Shown here: positions 9,501 through 19,681 of the stretch, piece by piece
How the letters are laid out: each line of letters begins with the position of its first letter
How positions within the stretch are numbered: position 1 is the first letter of the stretch
DNA from: Atriophallophorus winterbourni
Lineage: Eukaryota > Platyhelminthes > Trematoda > Plagiorchiida > Microphallidae
Direction: 5' to 3'
Length of the DNA: 64,000 bases
NCBI GenBank assembly: GCA_013407085.1
Contig: JACCGJ010006484.1
Coordinates: forward strand, 1 to 64,000
Translations under genes and position numbers: made by a program
The notes under the pieces: model-generated
Told to the model about the DNA's origin: nothing
Seen by the model: only the letters and a program-made list of their open reading frames with translations
Databases searched by the model: none

Positions 9501-12500
9501 ATGTCTGCCGCATCCACCTTATCGACCGCTATTTCGACTGCTCCAGTGTATATGCGCTCACCATACGGTTCAATACTGCATTCTAACACTTAGACATAGT
9601 CTAAACCGACGTTGTGACAAGTATCTAATATATGTTGTGCCAACGCTGGATCACGAATAAGAATCGCATCTCGGGCTGCCCAGTGGCATATTTTGGATGT
9701 CAATCGATTCTGGTATGAAAGATTCTGGAAGTTTGACCTGTGAAAACACCAGAGTAAACCATACACTGAATCAACTCCGGTGAGCAGTAAAATGCCACAA
9801 AATTACTGGATGCATCGATTTTGTTACTCAAATGCATTAACGTTCTAATGATCCGAATTCAAGCAGGTATTATGATGCTTTTAGCAAAAATAAATTTAAA
9901 GCCGAGTACAGATTGTGCTTCAGCAAAAAATGCTTCTTCACAAACGTAAATTCAATGGTTTTATCTGGAATAGTCATGGTGACAGTTATTATCAGAATCA
10001 AGTTGAAAACAGTTTATTTTTATTACCTGTTTTGGTTCGTATGAATTCTCTGTCAGGTGGCACAAGGTGTTTGTTGCCGGAGGAAATCGTTCCACAAATT
10101 TGGCTGCTACAAAAAGTGACGTGATACCAACCAGCTGATAATCGGATGTGTCAAGGTCAGTGGTCATCCATGTGTATCGATCCATAATGCTCACCGCTAA
10201 ATGAAGCGTTTCTGTTCGTAGCTCCAAATACTGTTGCACCTGCAGTTCCATGAATAGAGTTTTATGGTGAAAACTTTGTGAGTGGAGTTTACGCTAAAAG
10301 CGTAAAAACAATTTCTCTCGCAATTATTATATCAGTTTTGTTTTACACCCAGTGTTGTGTAACTCCGATGGCGCTTGGATGACCAGCCGTCGCTGCACAC
10401 AAATTCGAAGAGCACAAGGTAGCAGCTTAGTGGCAAAGGAACAAGATACTGTGAAGATTCTAATGCTGGTGCTGGGAGATTATAAGTCTATCATGGTTGA
10501 GGATCCGATTGGGGCTCTTGTTTGTATGAAGTGTTTCACGTAGATGTTGATAGTGCTTAATTTAGTATTATATATATGGAAAAAATTCAAGTATACCATT
10601 TTGAGTAAAACTTCCATGCAATGTGTAATTTCTGACAATCTTTCGTTGTATACGTTAATTGAAGTGATTGTGCGCCGCAAACCATTCCGATGACGCAATC
10701 AAGACGCAAATTCCACGGTAAGGTGTCCCTGACATCGAATTTACGGTCAGCAACAGTTGTGTAACTTCGAATTGAGGTAAAACACGAATAATCACTGCTC
10801 CACGTGCGCTTGTGTGAGCTTGTGAAGCAGCATCGTTTCGAGAACGGTCGTTTCATAACCACTCAGCTGTTATTGGAACTACCTCTTGGTTACCACGATA
10901 ATATCCGCATAATGCTGATTGCGTATTAGTTCCTGGACAACTTGTAGTAGTTTTGATAAGAAGAGATAAATTATAACGTATACTATCGATCCGAATTTTT
11001 GAGAGCAGAATCTCTGACGTTGTGGACTACGTTTGAGGTGGTATAGCCCATCAGCTTTGTAATTTCATGGCTTGGGTATGCGAAATATATTTACAACTGC
11101 AGTCCCCAAGAATTTCGAGCATTTTAATGATGTGTAAGAAATATTTTTCTTCATGTTTCATTTTTTCAGATTCTCTGGCACTGGAAGTTTCAAAAACGTT
11201 CAGAAAGGATACCCTGTGTCAGTTATGAACATCAAATAGATGATTCCTCTCCCGCCAAGAAACGTCGCGAACCAAGCAATTGAATCCATCAAATTTCTCA
11301 GAGCAAATTAGACTTCAACCAAACAGTTTTCATATCGTTTTCAATGGTTCAAGCTATTATTAACGAGCTAATTTCATCTACATTTGCGTAACTTGAAAAA
11401 TATACCCATGAAAAAGTAACTAAGAAATGGCTCAAGGTATTACATACAGATCAGGGTTCATGGGGTTATAACATTGTTTACGATTTGATTGTATATTTCA
11501 AAAGGTGTTTATTTAGATTCTTGTATGTTATTACTGATAGAAGTGGGATGTTTCCCAGCCTTCATCGCTTGGCCTTTGAGTTTTTCAGATCAGCGGTCTT
11601 GATTGAACCTTTGAGAGAAGGAATAGAATAAAGTTTTTAATTTTTGTGGCTTTGTAGGCTGTTTGTTCGAAAGCTCCGTTAGCGGAAGCTTTTATAAACT
11701 AAGAATCATAATATAGAGTGAAGTTTGGCTAAAACGAAAAATATTTTTATGATAAAAGGCAATCCTGTCTGTCAAACTCTAAGTAATTACCCGGAATAAT
11801 AATGATAGATTTCGTAAAGAAATTTGACATACTTTTATCATCCAGTCGCATAAAGTTGCCCGTAGATCTTCCGTTAATCCGTTTTGCCGAAGAAAATTCT
11901 CATTAAAATGGGATGATAGTTCTAAATCACGTGCAAACAGGTAACGGTAGACCTAAATAAAGTAAAAAGCGATAGATATTTGGTTTGCTAGGCAGATATC
12001 AAACGATCTTACTGGAGCTTATCTGAACGTTACCAAAAAATTGGAATCACCTGGTGATTCTGTATTTGTACAACGTGGCTGGTTGTACGAACCCTATAAA
12101 ACAGTGGCTTTAAAGTCTAACTTTGCTTCCCACTCTTCCAACGTTACAAGACTTACTAAACCTAATCTTAGTGTCACAACCTGAGGAAGTTAAACAGACA
12201 GAATCTGGTTGTGGTGTGCAAGTGCGGGAAATATGAGGAAGGAAGATATCAACCCAACTTCCTTGAGCAGATCTGAATATTAACGAATAAAAATATTGTA
12301 ATCGTTGTACGAATTATTTAATTGGGAATGTTTGGGAGTTCAAATTAATAATCAGATAAATACAGTCATTTTCAGTTATATTTAATAACCCGGCCAAAAT
12401 CTATGTAGATGGAGGTTTTCTTGAGGTTAATTTGTTCCTGTCATAACTACAGATTAAACCCGAAGTGAACGTATGTTCATTGTAATTTTGTTCGATATGC

Positions 12501-15500
12501 TACATTCACTAGACATTTATATTGTCCTTGTGATTAAACAAAACTTATTTTCGACCAATCGATGTACTCCATTAATTAACATCGACTCAATTAAAACAAG
12601 CATTTTGTTATCGAATTTTCGAGCTCACTGCTTTTTTCATTCAAATCTACCATTGATTCAACCCTAGCTGAACCTAATCTTAGTGTCACCACATGATGAG
12701 GGCGACCAGTTAGAACCCGGTTGTCAAATTAAATGCGGAGATTTGAGCGCCACAATACATTGGCCATTTCAAGCATCTTACGCGCTTGACCGTGGTTGTG
12801 TATTTGCCCGTCATGGCCAATTATACTGCGCCAAGGCCCGTTTAACACGAGCCTGATGACGGCAAACAGCCAGAAACCGGTTTTGGATTGTAAGTGCAAG
12901 GAATGCCAGTGCAACACTACACTGAATAGCTATAAGCCTACTGATTATGTGATTCTGTATTTGAACACAGCGGTTATTGTAAATAAACCTTTATAAAAGT
13001 GGCTTTAAATCGTCACGTTTTCAAACAAGTAGGATTTTCAAAAATCACTTTTGAGAGTAATGATTTATATTTATCCAAGTAGTGATACCTTTGTATTATG
13101 TGATAGAAAAATTACACCAATTTTAGTTCAAAATGCAATGAAAATTCGTTAAATCTATGTAACATTGGAGGAAAAATTCCCGGTTTTGCGCCACTTAATC
13201 CCTTGTCCTTTAACGCCACTAGCGTTCCAATCTGCTTGCCGCCATCATGTGGGAACAGTCAGATTAAGCTCAGTTAGTTTTGAAACGGGAAAAGTGGCAA
13301 ACAATTTTTTCATCAGGCTTCTATTCATCACGAACGGCACAGCCACACTTAGTCAAATTCAGCCGACAAAATCTATGAAACTGACCAGTTTTTCGTAGAC
13401 CACAATACCAACAATTACCAATTATTAAAATAATTGCATTAAACATTTTCAAACAATATTTTTACCCGTTCATGATTCTGGTAGAATTCGTTCAATTGGT
13501 ATTCATCGGCAGTCGCGCGAGGGAGGGAAATAGTGTGAGCGTGAGACAACGTACGTGTTGTTCCAGCGGGTTCGGTCTGAAATATCACCGGAAGTTTTCT
13601 CTGATTTGAAAATGTCACAATATTCGATTCGGCGTCACTAATCTCAGGAAACGCGGACACGGTGTGATGAAACAACGTAGCCAAGAGTTTGGTACTTTTA
13701 CAAACATGAATTTTGCGAACACGTGGAATTCTGAGCATTTCCATACTGACTGGCAGGCTGTGAGCATGCTTTTTGAATCGGGACTTGTGAACCTGTTTCC
13801 CTTCATTCCCGTCATCCAAGGTTAGCTCTTCCAGGTTGAGAACTCGATCGATGTTTGCTTTGTTGAATGATTCTGAGCATACAAAGTCGCACAAAATTAT
13901 CATTATAAGTTTGGATATACGTAGAGAAGATAGCTTGTTTCAGTGTACTATCGAGGAATACACGAATGGATATTTACCAGATATGCTCAAACATTTAATG
14001 GTTTAATCGTGAAAATCCTAAGCTTTCAAGTATGCAGGTATATTGTATACGTAAAAAAGAATACATGCCTGCCGGAGTAAATGTTCCAAAATAGCAAACA
14101 GCACTGCAAATATGTTTTTAGAATACATGTGCAATATTCCCGGGAAGCAAATACAGACTAACGAAATTGCGACCATTCAATTGCGAGTGTTGTTTAGTTC
14201 TACAATTATGTGATTGGGCGTATTGAGAATCACGTGGTCTTGGAAAATATGATGAGAATTCTCTCGCCTTGAGTCTTAAAAGTTCATTTTTGGGAATCCT
14301 CAGACACACTAGTTTTATTCTTTTTCCATAATGGCGCACAACTTATTTTGTAGCGGTATAGTAACCCCTCGCAACATCACTTTTCAGGCTCACTCTATCA
14401 CGGTTTGCTTGTTTGCTTGCTGGAGAAGCAACCAAAAGAATGGGAAAGGTCTATGTTGTTAATCACTGTAGGGGAGGGTTTATAAAGCCTTAAAATGGTG
14501 TAACTAATTAAATAAAAACTGTACAGTATGCAATTTCTATATCTCGGTTTTCCGGTTATCGCAAGTGGTCCATGAACGTTACACCTGCGATAAATGAGAG
14601 ACTACTGTACTTATAGCCTTGGGTTTTAGCGGGAACCCTAATATGAGACATCATAGGAAAGAAAAACGTCCTATGATCATATTCAAGATTATTAATTTAT
14701 GCATTTTATAAAAACTTCGACTTGATCACTGAACCATCGGGAATATCATTGATAGATTCAACAATACATCCATAAAGTCCATCAGTGTAAAGTGAATGCT
14801 AATTTTTCGTTCTCAGTATAAATCAATGAGCAGCGTCAATGTACTGGTTCAGATAGCATACGATGACACAATCGGTTGAGAATTATTGAAATTATGAGTT
14901 CCAAATATTATAACTTCGCCACCATCAAAAGCCGTTTGCTTGACATCTGGTTATGCCATCAAAGTAGACTAGCATCAATACATTTCTCCAATTCGTGTTG
15001 TGTTGTCAGCCATAATTTCGACGATTCCTAATGAATCGTCATTAACTACATCATTATTCAGTCCATCTTTGTAAACTCTTTGAGCGTTGACAATAAGGTG
15101 TTACATCGTCTGTAGTTCGAACTGGATAGCTGTTAACATGGGAGGATGAGGGCCACGCTGTATATTTGAGCTTCACCTATATATTCATCAAACAAAATAG
15201 CGGTACAAATGAAGAGGGCGACGCGGTAACAGATTATTCGTGTAATAGTCCATTCACAATGGTGCGGTAGATGAGGTAGCACATTCTGGCAGAGCTTACT
15301 AATCTGTCAAGTGGAAATCATACAATCATCGGGTGACGTGCTTTCATACTGAAACGAAGACTTTGACAACACTGGACTGTCGTGAAGAACCTGCACACAA
15401 TCACATGTAATCAGCGGCGATCATAGCCGATTTCATGCAAGTCCCATTTGCGTAACAATGGCAACGCATCCGGTTCCGAACAAATTTGAAACGAGATGAA

Positions 15501-16037
15501 CTACATGCATTGATTATTAAAGTTGTTTGGGTTGTAATCTAGTTCTGACATTAACCACCTAAAGACTAAGAGTCGCATACAATAACGTCACCGGTTTATT
15601 TTTTGTATTACTAAGTTAGCTGGAAATGGTCTCGAATTGTTTTTACTTCGAATAGGTTGTAGCTTGCGTGCACGAATGTAAATATGCATAGAATTACTTG
15701 CGCGTTCTTCGCGGGCACGATCAACTTTTTTTGGCCTCGGAGGCAGTTCCAATCGGTTGGTACGTTCCGCGAGACCTTGTCGAAGCTTGCGTTCGCCTTG
15801 TACACGCGTTGGCACCAACTTTTGTAAATTATCCAATAACGAACGCCTGCGATTCATCAACAGATTTTCCTTTTCCACCGTTTTTGTCGTCTCGTCGACA
15901 GTCAGCCTTCGTTTGGTATTGAAGGCGATTTCCTTATAATCGTCCAATGAACGTTTTTTTCCAGATTCTTTGCTAGGGGATATGTCCTTATTGGATTCAC
16001 TCACGTTGTCCCATTGTTTTACTTTCTGGATTTCGGC
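6197..16037 (-). CDS. Divergent B-type mitotic cyclin gene (six joined exons)
   Basis: Regulatory subunit of a cyclin-dependent kinase, expected to drive entry into mitosis in nucleus and cytoplasm. Exons (minus strand): 16037-15698, 13872-13466, 11952-11833, 10239-10027, 8517-8392, 6520-6197. All borders are AG/GT and phases agree (1 at the first junction, 0 at the others), giving about 510 codons. Residues 1-113 hold a KEN box and an RxxL destruction-box-like motif. Cyclin box 1 runs from about 250 to 400: LRATLCDWMIK, ETLHLAVSIMDRY, QLVGITSLFVAAKF, LEKLNFELAIPLPHHFLYR. Box 2 begins about 403: MCTYFFELSL. The Lys of AAKF and the Glu of KFE, equivalents of the CDK-contacting pair in cyclin A, are kept. 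Odd: the usual DWLVE is DWMIK, and box 2 has an insertion before VWPDTV. The start exon lies above 16037 and was not found. Confidence 0.85.
6521..7554. other. Cyclin intron, part without recognised content
   Basis: Part of the 1.87-kb intron 6521-8391. Short frames here have no family pattern. The rest of the intron holds a CR1-like fragment. Confidence 0.4.
7555..8335 (-). mobile_element. CR1-like LINE 3' fragment in a cyclin intron
   Basis: Minus-strand frames give NQMPFNKGKCKM, EKYLGIWITNNLKPTSHCQK (about 8269-8075) and then CHRTTKLVDGMQHITRQELM, LTKFTQRRVRSDIIQKYKIL and SHSSYLVIAHSKLDCRR (7964-7656), in the order of a CR1-like RT C-terminus. The 3' end near 7560 (gcatgtatcattggatgaca) matches the 3' end of the plus-strand copy at 29640-29660, so both belong to one subfamily. 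It is 5'-truncated, frameshifted and lies on the same strand as the host gene. Confidence 0.75.
8392..8517 (-). CDS. Cyclin exon e: end of cyclin box 1
   Basis: A 126-bp exon (42 codons, phase 0 to 0). The acceptor is ttgtccacag/gtcctc and the donor is tttaaag/gtttgt. It encodes VLKFEVHLLEKLNFELAIPL, then PHHFLYRSILACSELTASER. It follows KQ of exon d to give the usual KQVLxME..LxxLxFxLxxPLPxHFLxR pattern of B-type cyclins. The Glu of KFE corresponds to the second CDK-contacting residue. The exon is too short to appear as a long frame and was found by matching the family pattern. Confidence 0.87.
8518..9176. other. Cyclin intron, no recognised content
   Basis: AT-rich intron sequence upstream (in gene sense) of exon e. 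Nothing else recognised. Confidence 0.4.
9177..9400. repeat. Dispersed repeat A, copy 1
   Basis: Stretches aaatagcattccaaccaaca and cgcggtcaaggtcggttgac occur in the same order as in 18850-19016 and 30265-30460. Similarity is patchy. It lies in the cyclin intron 8518-10026. Confidence 0.4.
9401..10026. other. Cyclin intron, no recognised gene
   Basis: On the minus strand around 9470-9560 a stretch reads AVDKVDAADISAIWRSALI, faintly like the end of the open frame at 30292-30612 (EVDRVDICKVLCSALMS). This may be a coding remnant of a shared repeat. Otherwise nothing. Confidence 0.3.
10027..10239 (-). CDS. Cyclin exon d: centre of cyclin box 1
   Basis: A 213-bp exon (71 codons, phase 0 to 0) with acceptor ctgcag/gtgcaa and donor aaacag/gtaata. 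It encodes VQQYLELRTETLHLAVSIMD, then DTSDYQLVGITSLFVAAKFV and ERFPPATNTLCHLTENSYEP. The LxxETLxLAVxxxDRY and QLVGxxxxFxAAKF strings are the most conserved part of any cyclin. The Lys in AAKF is the CDK-contacting residue by analogy with cyclin A. Confidence 0.9.
10240..11832. other. Cyclin intron, no recognised content
   Basis: A 1.6-kb intron between exons d and c. Short open frames on both strands show no family pattern, and no repeats of the other families were seen. Confidence 0.4.
11833..11952 (-). CDS. Cyclin exon c: start of cyclin box 1
   Basis: A 120-bp exon (40 codons, phase 0 to 0). The acceptor is tttatttag/gtctac and the donor is ataaaa/gtatgt. It encodes VYRYLFARDLELSSHF, then RQNGLTEDLRATLCDWMIK, the counterpart of the MRAIL..DWLVE signature. 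The hydrophobic patch positions (Met-to-Leu, Leu, Trp) remain usable for substrate docking. The Glu that normally ends DWLVE is Lys here. It splices in frame to VQQYLELRTETL in the next exon. Confidence 0.82.
11953..12049. other. Start of the 1.5-kb cyclin intron
   Basis: Short unassigned piece next to the acceptor of exon c. Confidence 0.3.
12050..12240 (+). repeat. Repeat D (PLE-associated), degraded copy
   Basis: It contains gattctgtatttgtacaacg, then cctataaaacagtggcttta, then cctaatcttagtgtcacaac and a hammerhead-like relic in which CUGAUGA is CTGAGGA. The same modules in the same order occur at 12665-13015 and 20390-20790. Confidence 0.55.
12665..13015 (+). repeat. Repeat D, tandem copy with two hammerhead-like sites
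   Basis: It starts cctaatcttagtgtcaccac followed by a degraded ribozyme core (about 12690-12722). Next is a body with gagcgccacaatacattggc, a better core at 12853-12882, and a tail with gattctgtatttgaacacag and ataaaagtggctttaaatcg. Two cores about 175 bp apart suggest a head-to-tail repeat. It lies in cyclin intron 11953-13465 on the opposite strand to the gene. Confidence 0.6.
12848..12890 (+). ncRNA. Hammerhead-like ribozyme motif, repeat D
   Basis: The core CTGATGA (12853-12859) is followed by stem II GGC-AAACA-GCC, then GAAA (12873-12876) and the palindrome ACCGGT. Stem I is poor here (cacgagc versus ttggatt), so this copy is probably inactive. The arrangement equals that of the better copy at 20605-20646. 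Confidence 0.5.
13016..13465. other. Cyclin intron, no recognised content
   Basis: Rest of the intron before exon b in plus coordinates. A 77-codon plus-strand frame at 13165-13398 has no recognised pattern. Confidence 0.35.
13466..13872 (-). CDS. Cyclin exon b: linker before the cyclin box
   Basis: The acceptor is tgctcag/aatcattc at 13872 and the donor is gaacgg/gtaaaa at 13466. It is 407 bp and enters in phase 1, which fits exon a exactly, forming a split AAA codon. The frame has no stop. It has no recognised domain and ends DEYQLNEFYQNHER, running into VYRYLFARDL of the next exon, which is the alpha-N helix of a cyclin. Assignment rests on phase, strand and position; the sequence itself is not conserved enough to recognise. 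Confidence 0.68.
13873..15697. other. Cyclin intron between exons a and b
   Basis: A 1.8-kb intron. Apart from a doubtful RT relic at 14100-14340 nothing is recognised. Confidence 0.4.
14100..14340 (-). pseudogene. Possible CR1-like RT C-terminal relic
   Basis: The minus-strand frame contains SHNCRTKQHSQLNGRNFVSL and LPGNIAHVF, faintly like the NxRRNFFSVRI..WNxLPxxI block of CR1-like proteins (compare 35060-35530). It is short and isolated, so chance similarity is possible. Confidence 0.25.
15698..16037 (-). CDS. Cyclin exon a: N-terminal regulatory region with KEN box
   Basis: The acceptor reads cttctcatag before gccgaa at 16037 and the donor is gcaa/gtaattc at 15698. The frame is open throughout (340 bp, ends in phase 1). 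It is very basic. It contains EKEN at about 15864-15872, the signal for APC/C-Cdh1 degradation, followed by RRRSLLDNLQ, an RxxL destruction-box-like motif. It has no ATG start, so at least one upstream exon is missing from this model. The neighbour at 16190-17030 is an unrelated CR1 fragment. Confidence 0.75.
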
Positions 16038-16189
16038 CTATGAGAAGATAAGTGGTTTCAAATTGAGTTATAGCAACAACAGATCAAGTTAAATTCAAAA
16101 TTGTCGAACGAAAAGTAAATTTTAGATCAGTAATGGGATTTGAGCACAGTGGTATTTAATTTGAGCAACCAACTGTCTCAAACATTCAC

Positions 16190-17030
16190 TGACAACAAAA
16201 AGTGAATAGTGCTGAAACGAGCAGCGCGAATACAGCATAAAGCCAACAAAACTTCTACTTCTTGGTAACATTTCCGTATGTTACGCAACAAAGTGATTTC
16301 ACTTATTCGAGAGGATAAGGAAGCGCAACAATTGATGCTGAATAACTGGAAACCTGAAGAGCACAGTGCACTTCCAGAATATATATCGACAGACCAACAG
16401 ATCGTTAGGTATCTTTCGAAGAATGTTTGGAAGATTCTTGCATGTAACGTTACCAAGGATAATGAACGTCTAGCTTCGCCCTACGATGAAGTATGCGGTA
16501 GAGGTCTGGACTCCTCGGCTGTGAAAAGATATTGCTCTCTTTAATACAATCTATCACTGGGCAACAAAGTTAGTGATGGGTCTTCGCAATGTTCCGTACA
16601 CCGAAAGATTGTGACGTCTGGGTCTATGTGACTTTTCCCAAAGGAGGATACGACGCGAGATTATTCTGACCTATAAAGTTGTGTTCACCGAAGGACATCC
16701 ACTAAAACACCTGCTTGATGTGTACGATGGGATAGTGACACGCGGAAAAACCTAATCCTTTTACGTCCCAAGTTTCCGTTTTTCGCCGTACATGCTATAT
16801 TTCTTTGAAATTCACTACCCCAACATGTGGTGGACTCTCCTTGTCTGGCGGTGTTTAAAGCGAAATTTGACTTACACATGCAAAAGAACATCATTCGTGA
16901 GCCTTACATTCCCTATTCCTTTTATACTATTATATTTTTCACATTTTAATTCATACCGTAATCCAGTGGTGTTGAAAAGTATTAACTTTTCAACCATAAA
17001 TCCTTGAATCTTTGAATACTTGAAGCCGGT
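16190..17030 (+). mobile_element. CR1-like LINE fragment with internal deletion
   Basis: A first module (16278-16380) reads RNKVISLIREDKEAQQLML, the basic linker before the RT domain. The catalytic RT is missing. A second module (about 16555-16900) reads ATKLVMGLRNVPYTERL, DFSQRRIRREIILTYKVVF and GHPLKHLLD, the C-terminal region, with stops. The end (about 17000-17030) is rich in TTGAA repeats, as in other CR1 tails here. An internal deletion therefore joins linker and C-terminus. Confidence 0.6.
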
Positions 17031-17789
17031 TTACCCCACTTGCATGCAGTATTTTAGCAACCTGTCAATGCGGAAGATGAAAACGGTGGCTTCGAAGCAC
17101 CGTTTCTCATTAGCTATTGGAGTAAAGAAAGCGTTCGCTAGGAAACGGGATTAAAATCCGGAATGAATTACAGTAGGCAGATAATGACACACAGCATATT
17201 CTTTGTAGCAACTGCATGGTTAAATTAGAAAGTTTTGGCTACTTACCGGTAATTGGTACTGGATCCATGGCTTGCAAATACATTTCAGACATTGATAATA
17301 AGGTATCATTCACGCTACACACCCAATTGCATCAGTCCCATGAGGTAATGCCAAATGAAAGTGTTTCAGATGCTACCGTTGAAATTAAGCTTATTAAATT
17401 TAGGTATGCAAGCGAGTCAATTATTGAGTTATCGTGGCATTCACTTCTGGCTTGTACATTCATCGATACTGAACTAACTGGGAGAGAGGTTTGTTATTTT
17501 TGTTGCATTATATTAAAAAAGGATTTGACCTTGAATCGTATTACCAAAAGCGTGAATTGCGCCAATCAAGAGGTTCCTGTGACATATGCAACGCTGCCAT
17601 CCGAGCATAAGGCGATAACCAACAGACGACTGCCACCGCGACAGGACATGTACCAGAGTCAGTGAACATTAGTTAAAGAATAATTGAATTGGCAACCAAA
17701 ATTATATTCGGAAATGAAAAGCTCATTTGCATGCATTTCCATCACACACATTTTGAAATGTTTCGGACCGATGGATTGAACATTTTTAT
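17031..17789. other. Unassigned stretch with one open frame
   Basis: It holds an open plus-strand frame of 149 codons (17216-17665) without recognised domains; a frame of that length is expected about once or twice by chance in a window this size. Bases 17722-17755 (ctcatttgcatgcatttcca) are the outer end of repeat C. Confidence 0.35.
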
Positions 17790-18815
17790 ACAAATAGAAT
17801 ATAAACGCAATCAAATATCACAGTTTTGTGCTAAGTAAATTTTCGCCTGACTACGTCAGCAGGGAGGGTCTTTTCACAATGCTTGGTCTGTTAGGTTGCC
17901 CACTAAGACTGCTAAAACTCGTTATTTTGTTCCAATCTGGCATGGAGGGCACACTACATTTTAACGTTTTCAGTCCAGAAGTCTTTGAAATTCGCAGAGG
18001 CGTCAGACAAGGATGTGTCTTTCTCGCACGCTTCTGCATTTTCTTTGTTCTGCTTCTAAAGCAGAAGGCATTAACTTACGCACGCGAAGTGTTGGCAAGC
18101 TTTTCAACCTGAACAGGTTGAGAGCACAAATCACGGCACGAGATGTGCTAATCCGTGATCTGCTGTTTGCCGACGATGCAGCCTTTATTGCTCACTCCCA
18201 AGAGCACCTCCAGTCGCTATTAAACTGTTTTTCGTCAGCATGCAAAACTTTGAGCCAACAATCAGCATGAGCAAGACCAAAGTCCTTGATTAAGAGATTG
18301 TATCGCATCCAATCATCACTGTTTGAAACTGTCAGCTTGAACCAGTACATCATTTCACATACCTAGGTTCAACCATTGCTGATAACCTCTCGCTAGACAC
18401 GGAGATTGATTAGCGGATTGGCAGAGCAGCCATAATTTTGTCCCAATTGAACTCTCACGTTTGAGGTAACCGAAAGTTGACTGTAAACACAAAGATGATG
18501 GTATACAGCGCGTGCGTACTAAATGCTTTACTGTAGGGCAGTGAAACCTGGACCACCCATGCAAGACACGAACGGAAGCTGAATGCTTTCCATCTATGAA
18601 GCATCCGTTGTATCTTGAACATATCACTGATTGACAAAGTGACTATTGCTGAAGTGCTTTCAAACGCTGGTCTACAGAGCATATTCACCCTAGTACGAAA
18701 ACGCCGCCTGCGGTGTCTTGGCCACGTCTACAGAATGGAAAATGGTTGTGATGTACATCCATGGTCGACATCGGCCGAAGGAGGCCAAAAACAACAACTT
18801 TTCGCCTGTGACACA
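17790..18815 (+). mobile_element. RTE-like LINE remnant, RT domain and 3' end
   Basis: Frames give REGLFTMLGLLGCPLRLLKL (about 17865), IRRGVRQGC (about 17990; RT motif B), LIRDLLFADDAAFIAHSQEH (about 18150; catalytic F/YADD motif intact), then a broken stretch and RRLRCLGHVYRMENG (about 18690-18740). From there the sequence jumps to the 3' UTR (ccatggtcgacatcggccga, 18758-18777), lacking the zinc-finger C-terminus that the 4563-5015 copy has. Several frameshifts make it non-functional. Confidence 0.75.
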
Positions 18816-18849
18816 GAAGCTTCGTCAGACCAATGGTGATAGTCAGAAT

Positions 18850-19016
18850 ACGGAACGTAATTAAATAGCACGCCATCACCACCTCTCATGGATCTTACGA
18901 CTAAACAGCCAAATAAAATGCAAGGGATGTGAACGCGCGTAAACAAAAAACAGATCCATTTGCCTACCTAATCAGCGCAGCGCCAATGCGGTCAAGGTCA
19001 AATGATACCGGCCCAT
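18850..19016. repeat. Dispersed repeat A, copy 2
   Basis: aaatagcacgccatcaccac, then cttacgactaaacagcc, then gcggtcaaggtcaaatgata and ccggcccatatg follow the same order as in 30265-30460. It lies immediately downstream of the RTE 3' end. Confidence 0.4.
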
Positions 19017-19064
19017 ATGTGCACGATTAAACGTGCATGGAATACGTGACTGAAGTTGAGTGGT
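19017..19064. repeat. Inverted repeat, left arm
   Basis: tgtgcacgattaaacgtg and the following bases recur in reverse complement at 19682-19730, with 18 identical bases and then about 70-80 percent identity. Together the arms bracket the PLE fragment. Confidence 0.5.
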
Positions 19065-19117
19065 ATTAAAATAGATTTAGATGTATTTTGTGGCGCCCAC
19101 ATTCCCTTCACTTACAC

Positions 19118-19160
19118 ACAACAACCCGCTTCTGGTGGTTTGTCGTCATCAGATGGAGAC
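19118..19160 (-). ncRNA. Degraded hammerhead-like motif at a PLE 3' end
   Basis: On the minus strand: cttactgtctccat, CTGATGA, a weak stem II around CAAACC, then GAAG in place of GAAA, then gggttgttgtgtgtaag. The flanks match repeat D. The motif lies about 130 bp downstream of a GIY-YIG-like coding stretch on the same strand, as in PLEs, whose long terminal repeats are known to carry hammerhead motifs. Confidence 0.45.
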
Positions 19161-19289
19161 AGTAAGATCAGGCCCAGTGAGCCTGAATAAAATGCGTCCG
19201 TTGCAGCGCCGATAGCCACATCATGGAGACCTGTGTTCCATCTATTTTGTTGACCGCACAATTACCACCCTTCGTCATTTCCACTGCAT

Positions 19290-19450
19290 TCCATATAAGG
19301 CTTACTGCAACGCCGCAAGGTTAACACTGTGACTGGTGTCGAACGCATGTTCAGCTAAAGCTGACTCATTTTGTGGACGTTTATTTATGCGATTTTTGTG
19401 CTCATCCATCCTAATATGAATTTCCCGAACTGGTTGTCACATGTAAACAC
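19290..19450 (-). pseudogene. PLE GIY-YIG endonuclease fragment
   Basis: The minus-strand frame reads REIHIRMDEHKNRINKR, then PQNESALAEHAFDTSHSVN. This fits the R-x-x-x-R-xx-EH..S-xx-AxH..x-xGHxxN core of the GIY-YIG endonuclease domain at the C-terminus of PLE proteins. Only this part remains; the RT is not seen. It is followed in sense direction by the repeat-D ribozyme relic. Confidence 0.65.
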
Positions 19451-19681
19451 TAGAACAATCTGTGTAAAAGATAATTCAAACACAATTGGTAGAGCAAGTT
19501 AAAGGTAACATATCCTTGAAAACGTAGATTAGCATTAAAACTTATAGGGATGGCTTGTATGCCAAGGCAGTGAAAATTATAAATTATGGTGGACGGGCGG
19601 TCAAAAAGTTAGATAAGGCAGAGATCTCCACGAAATGGCTTTCGGCGCTGTTGTACTTACATTTAATTATGTTTTTCGATG

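Noticed and set aside
11030..11110. Minus-strand HEITKLMGYTTSNVVHNVRD as the cyclin C-terminus
   Set aside because: It faintly resembles the TGY helix, but it lies between exons c and d, out of order for the gene, and has a stop just upstream.
17216..17665. Open frame of 149 codons as a host exon
   Set aside because: No family pattern, no clear splice borders, and a frame of this length is expected about once or twice by chance in a window of this size and composition.
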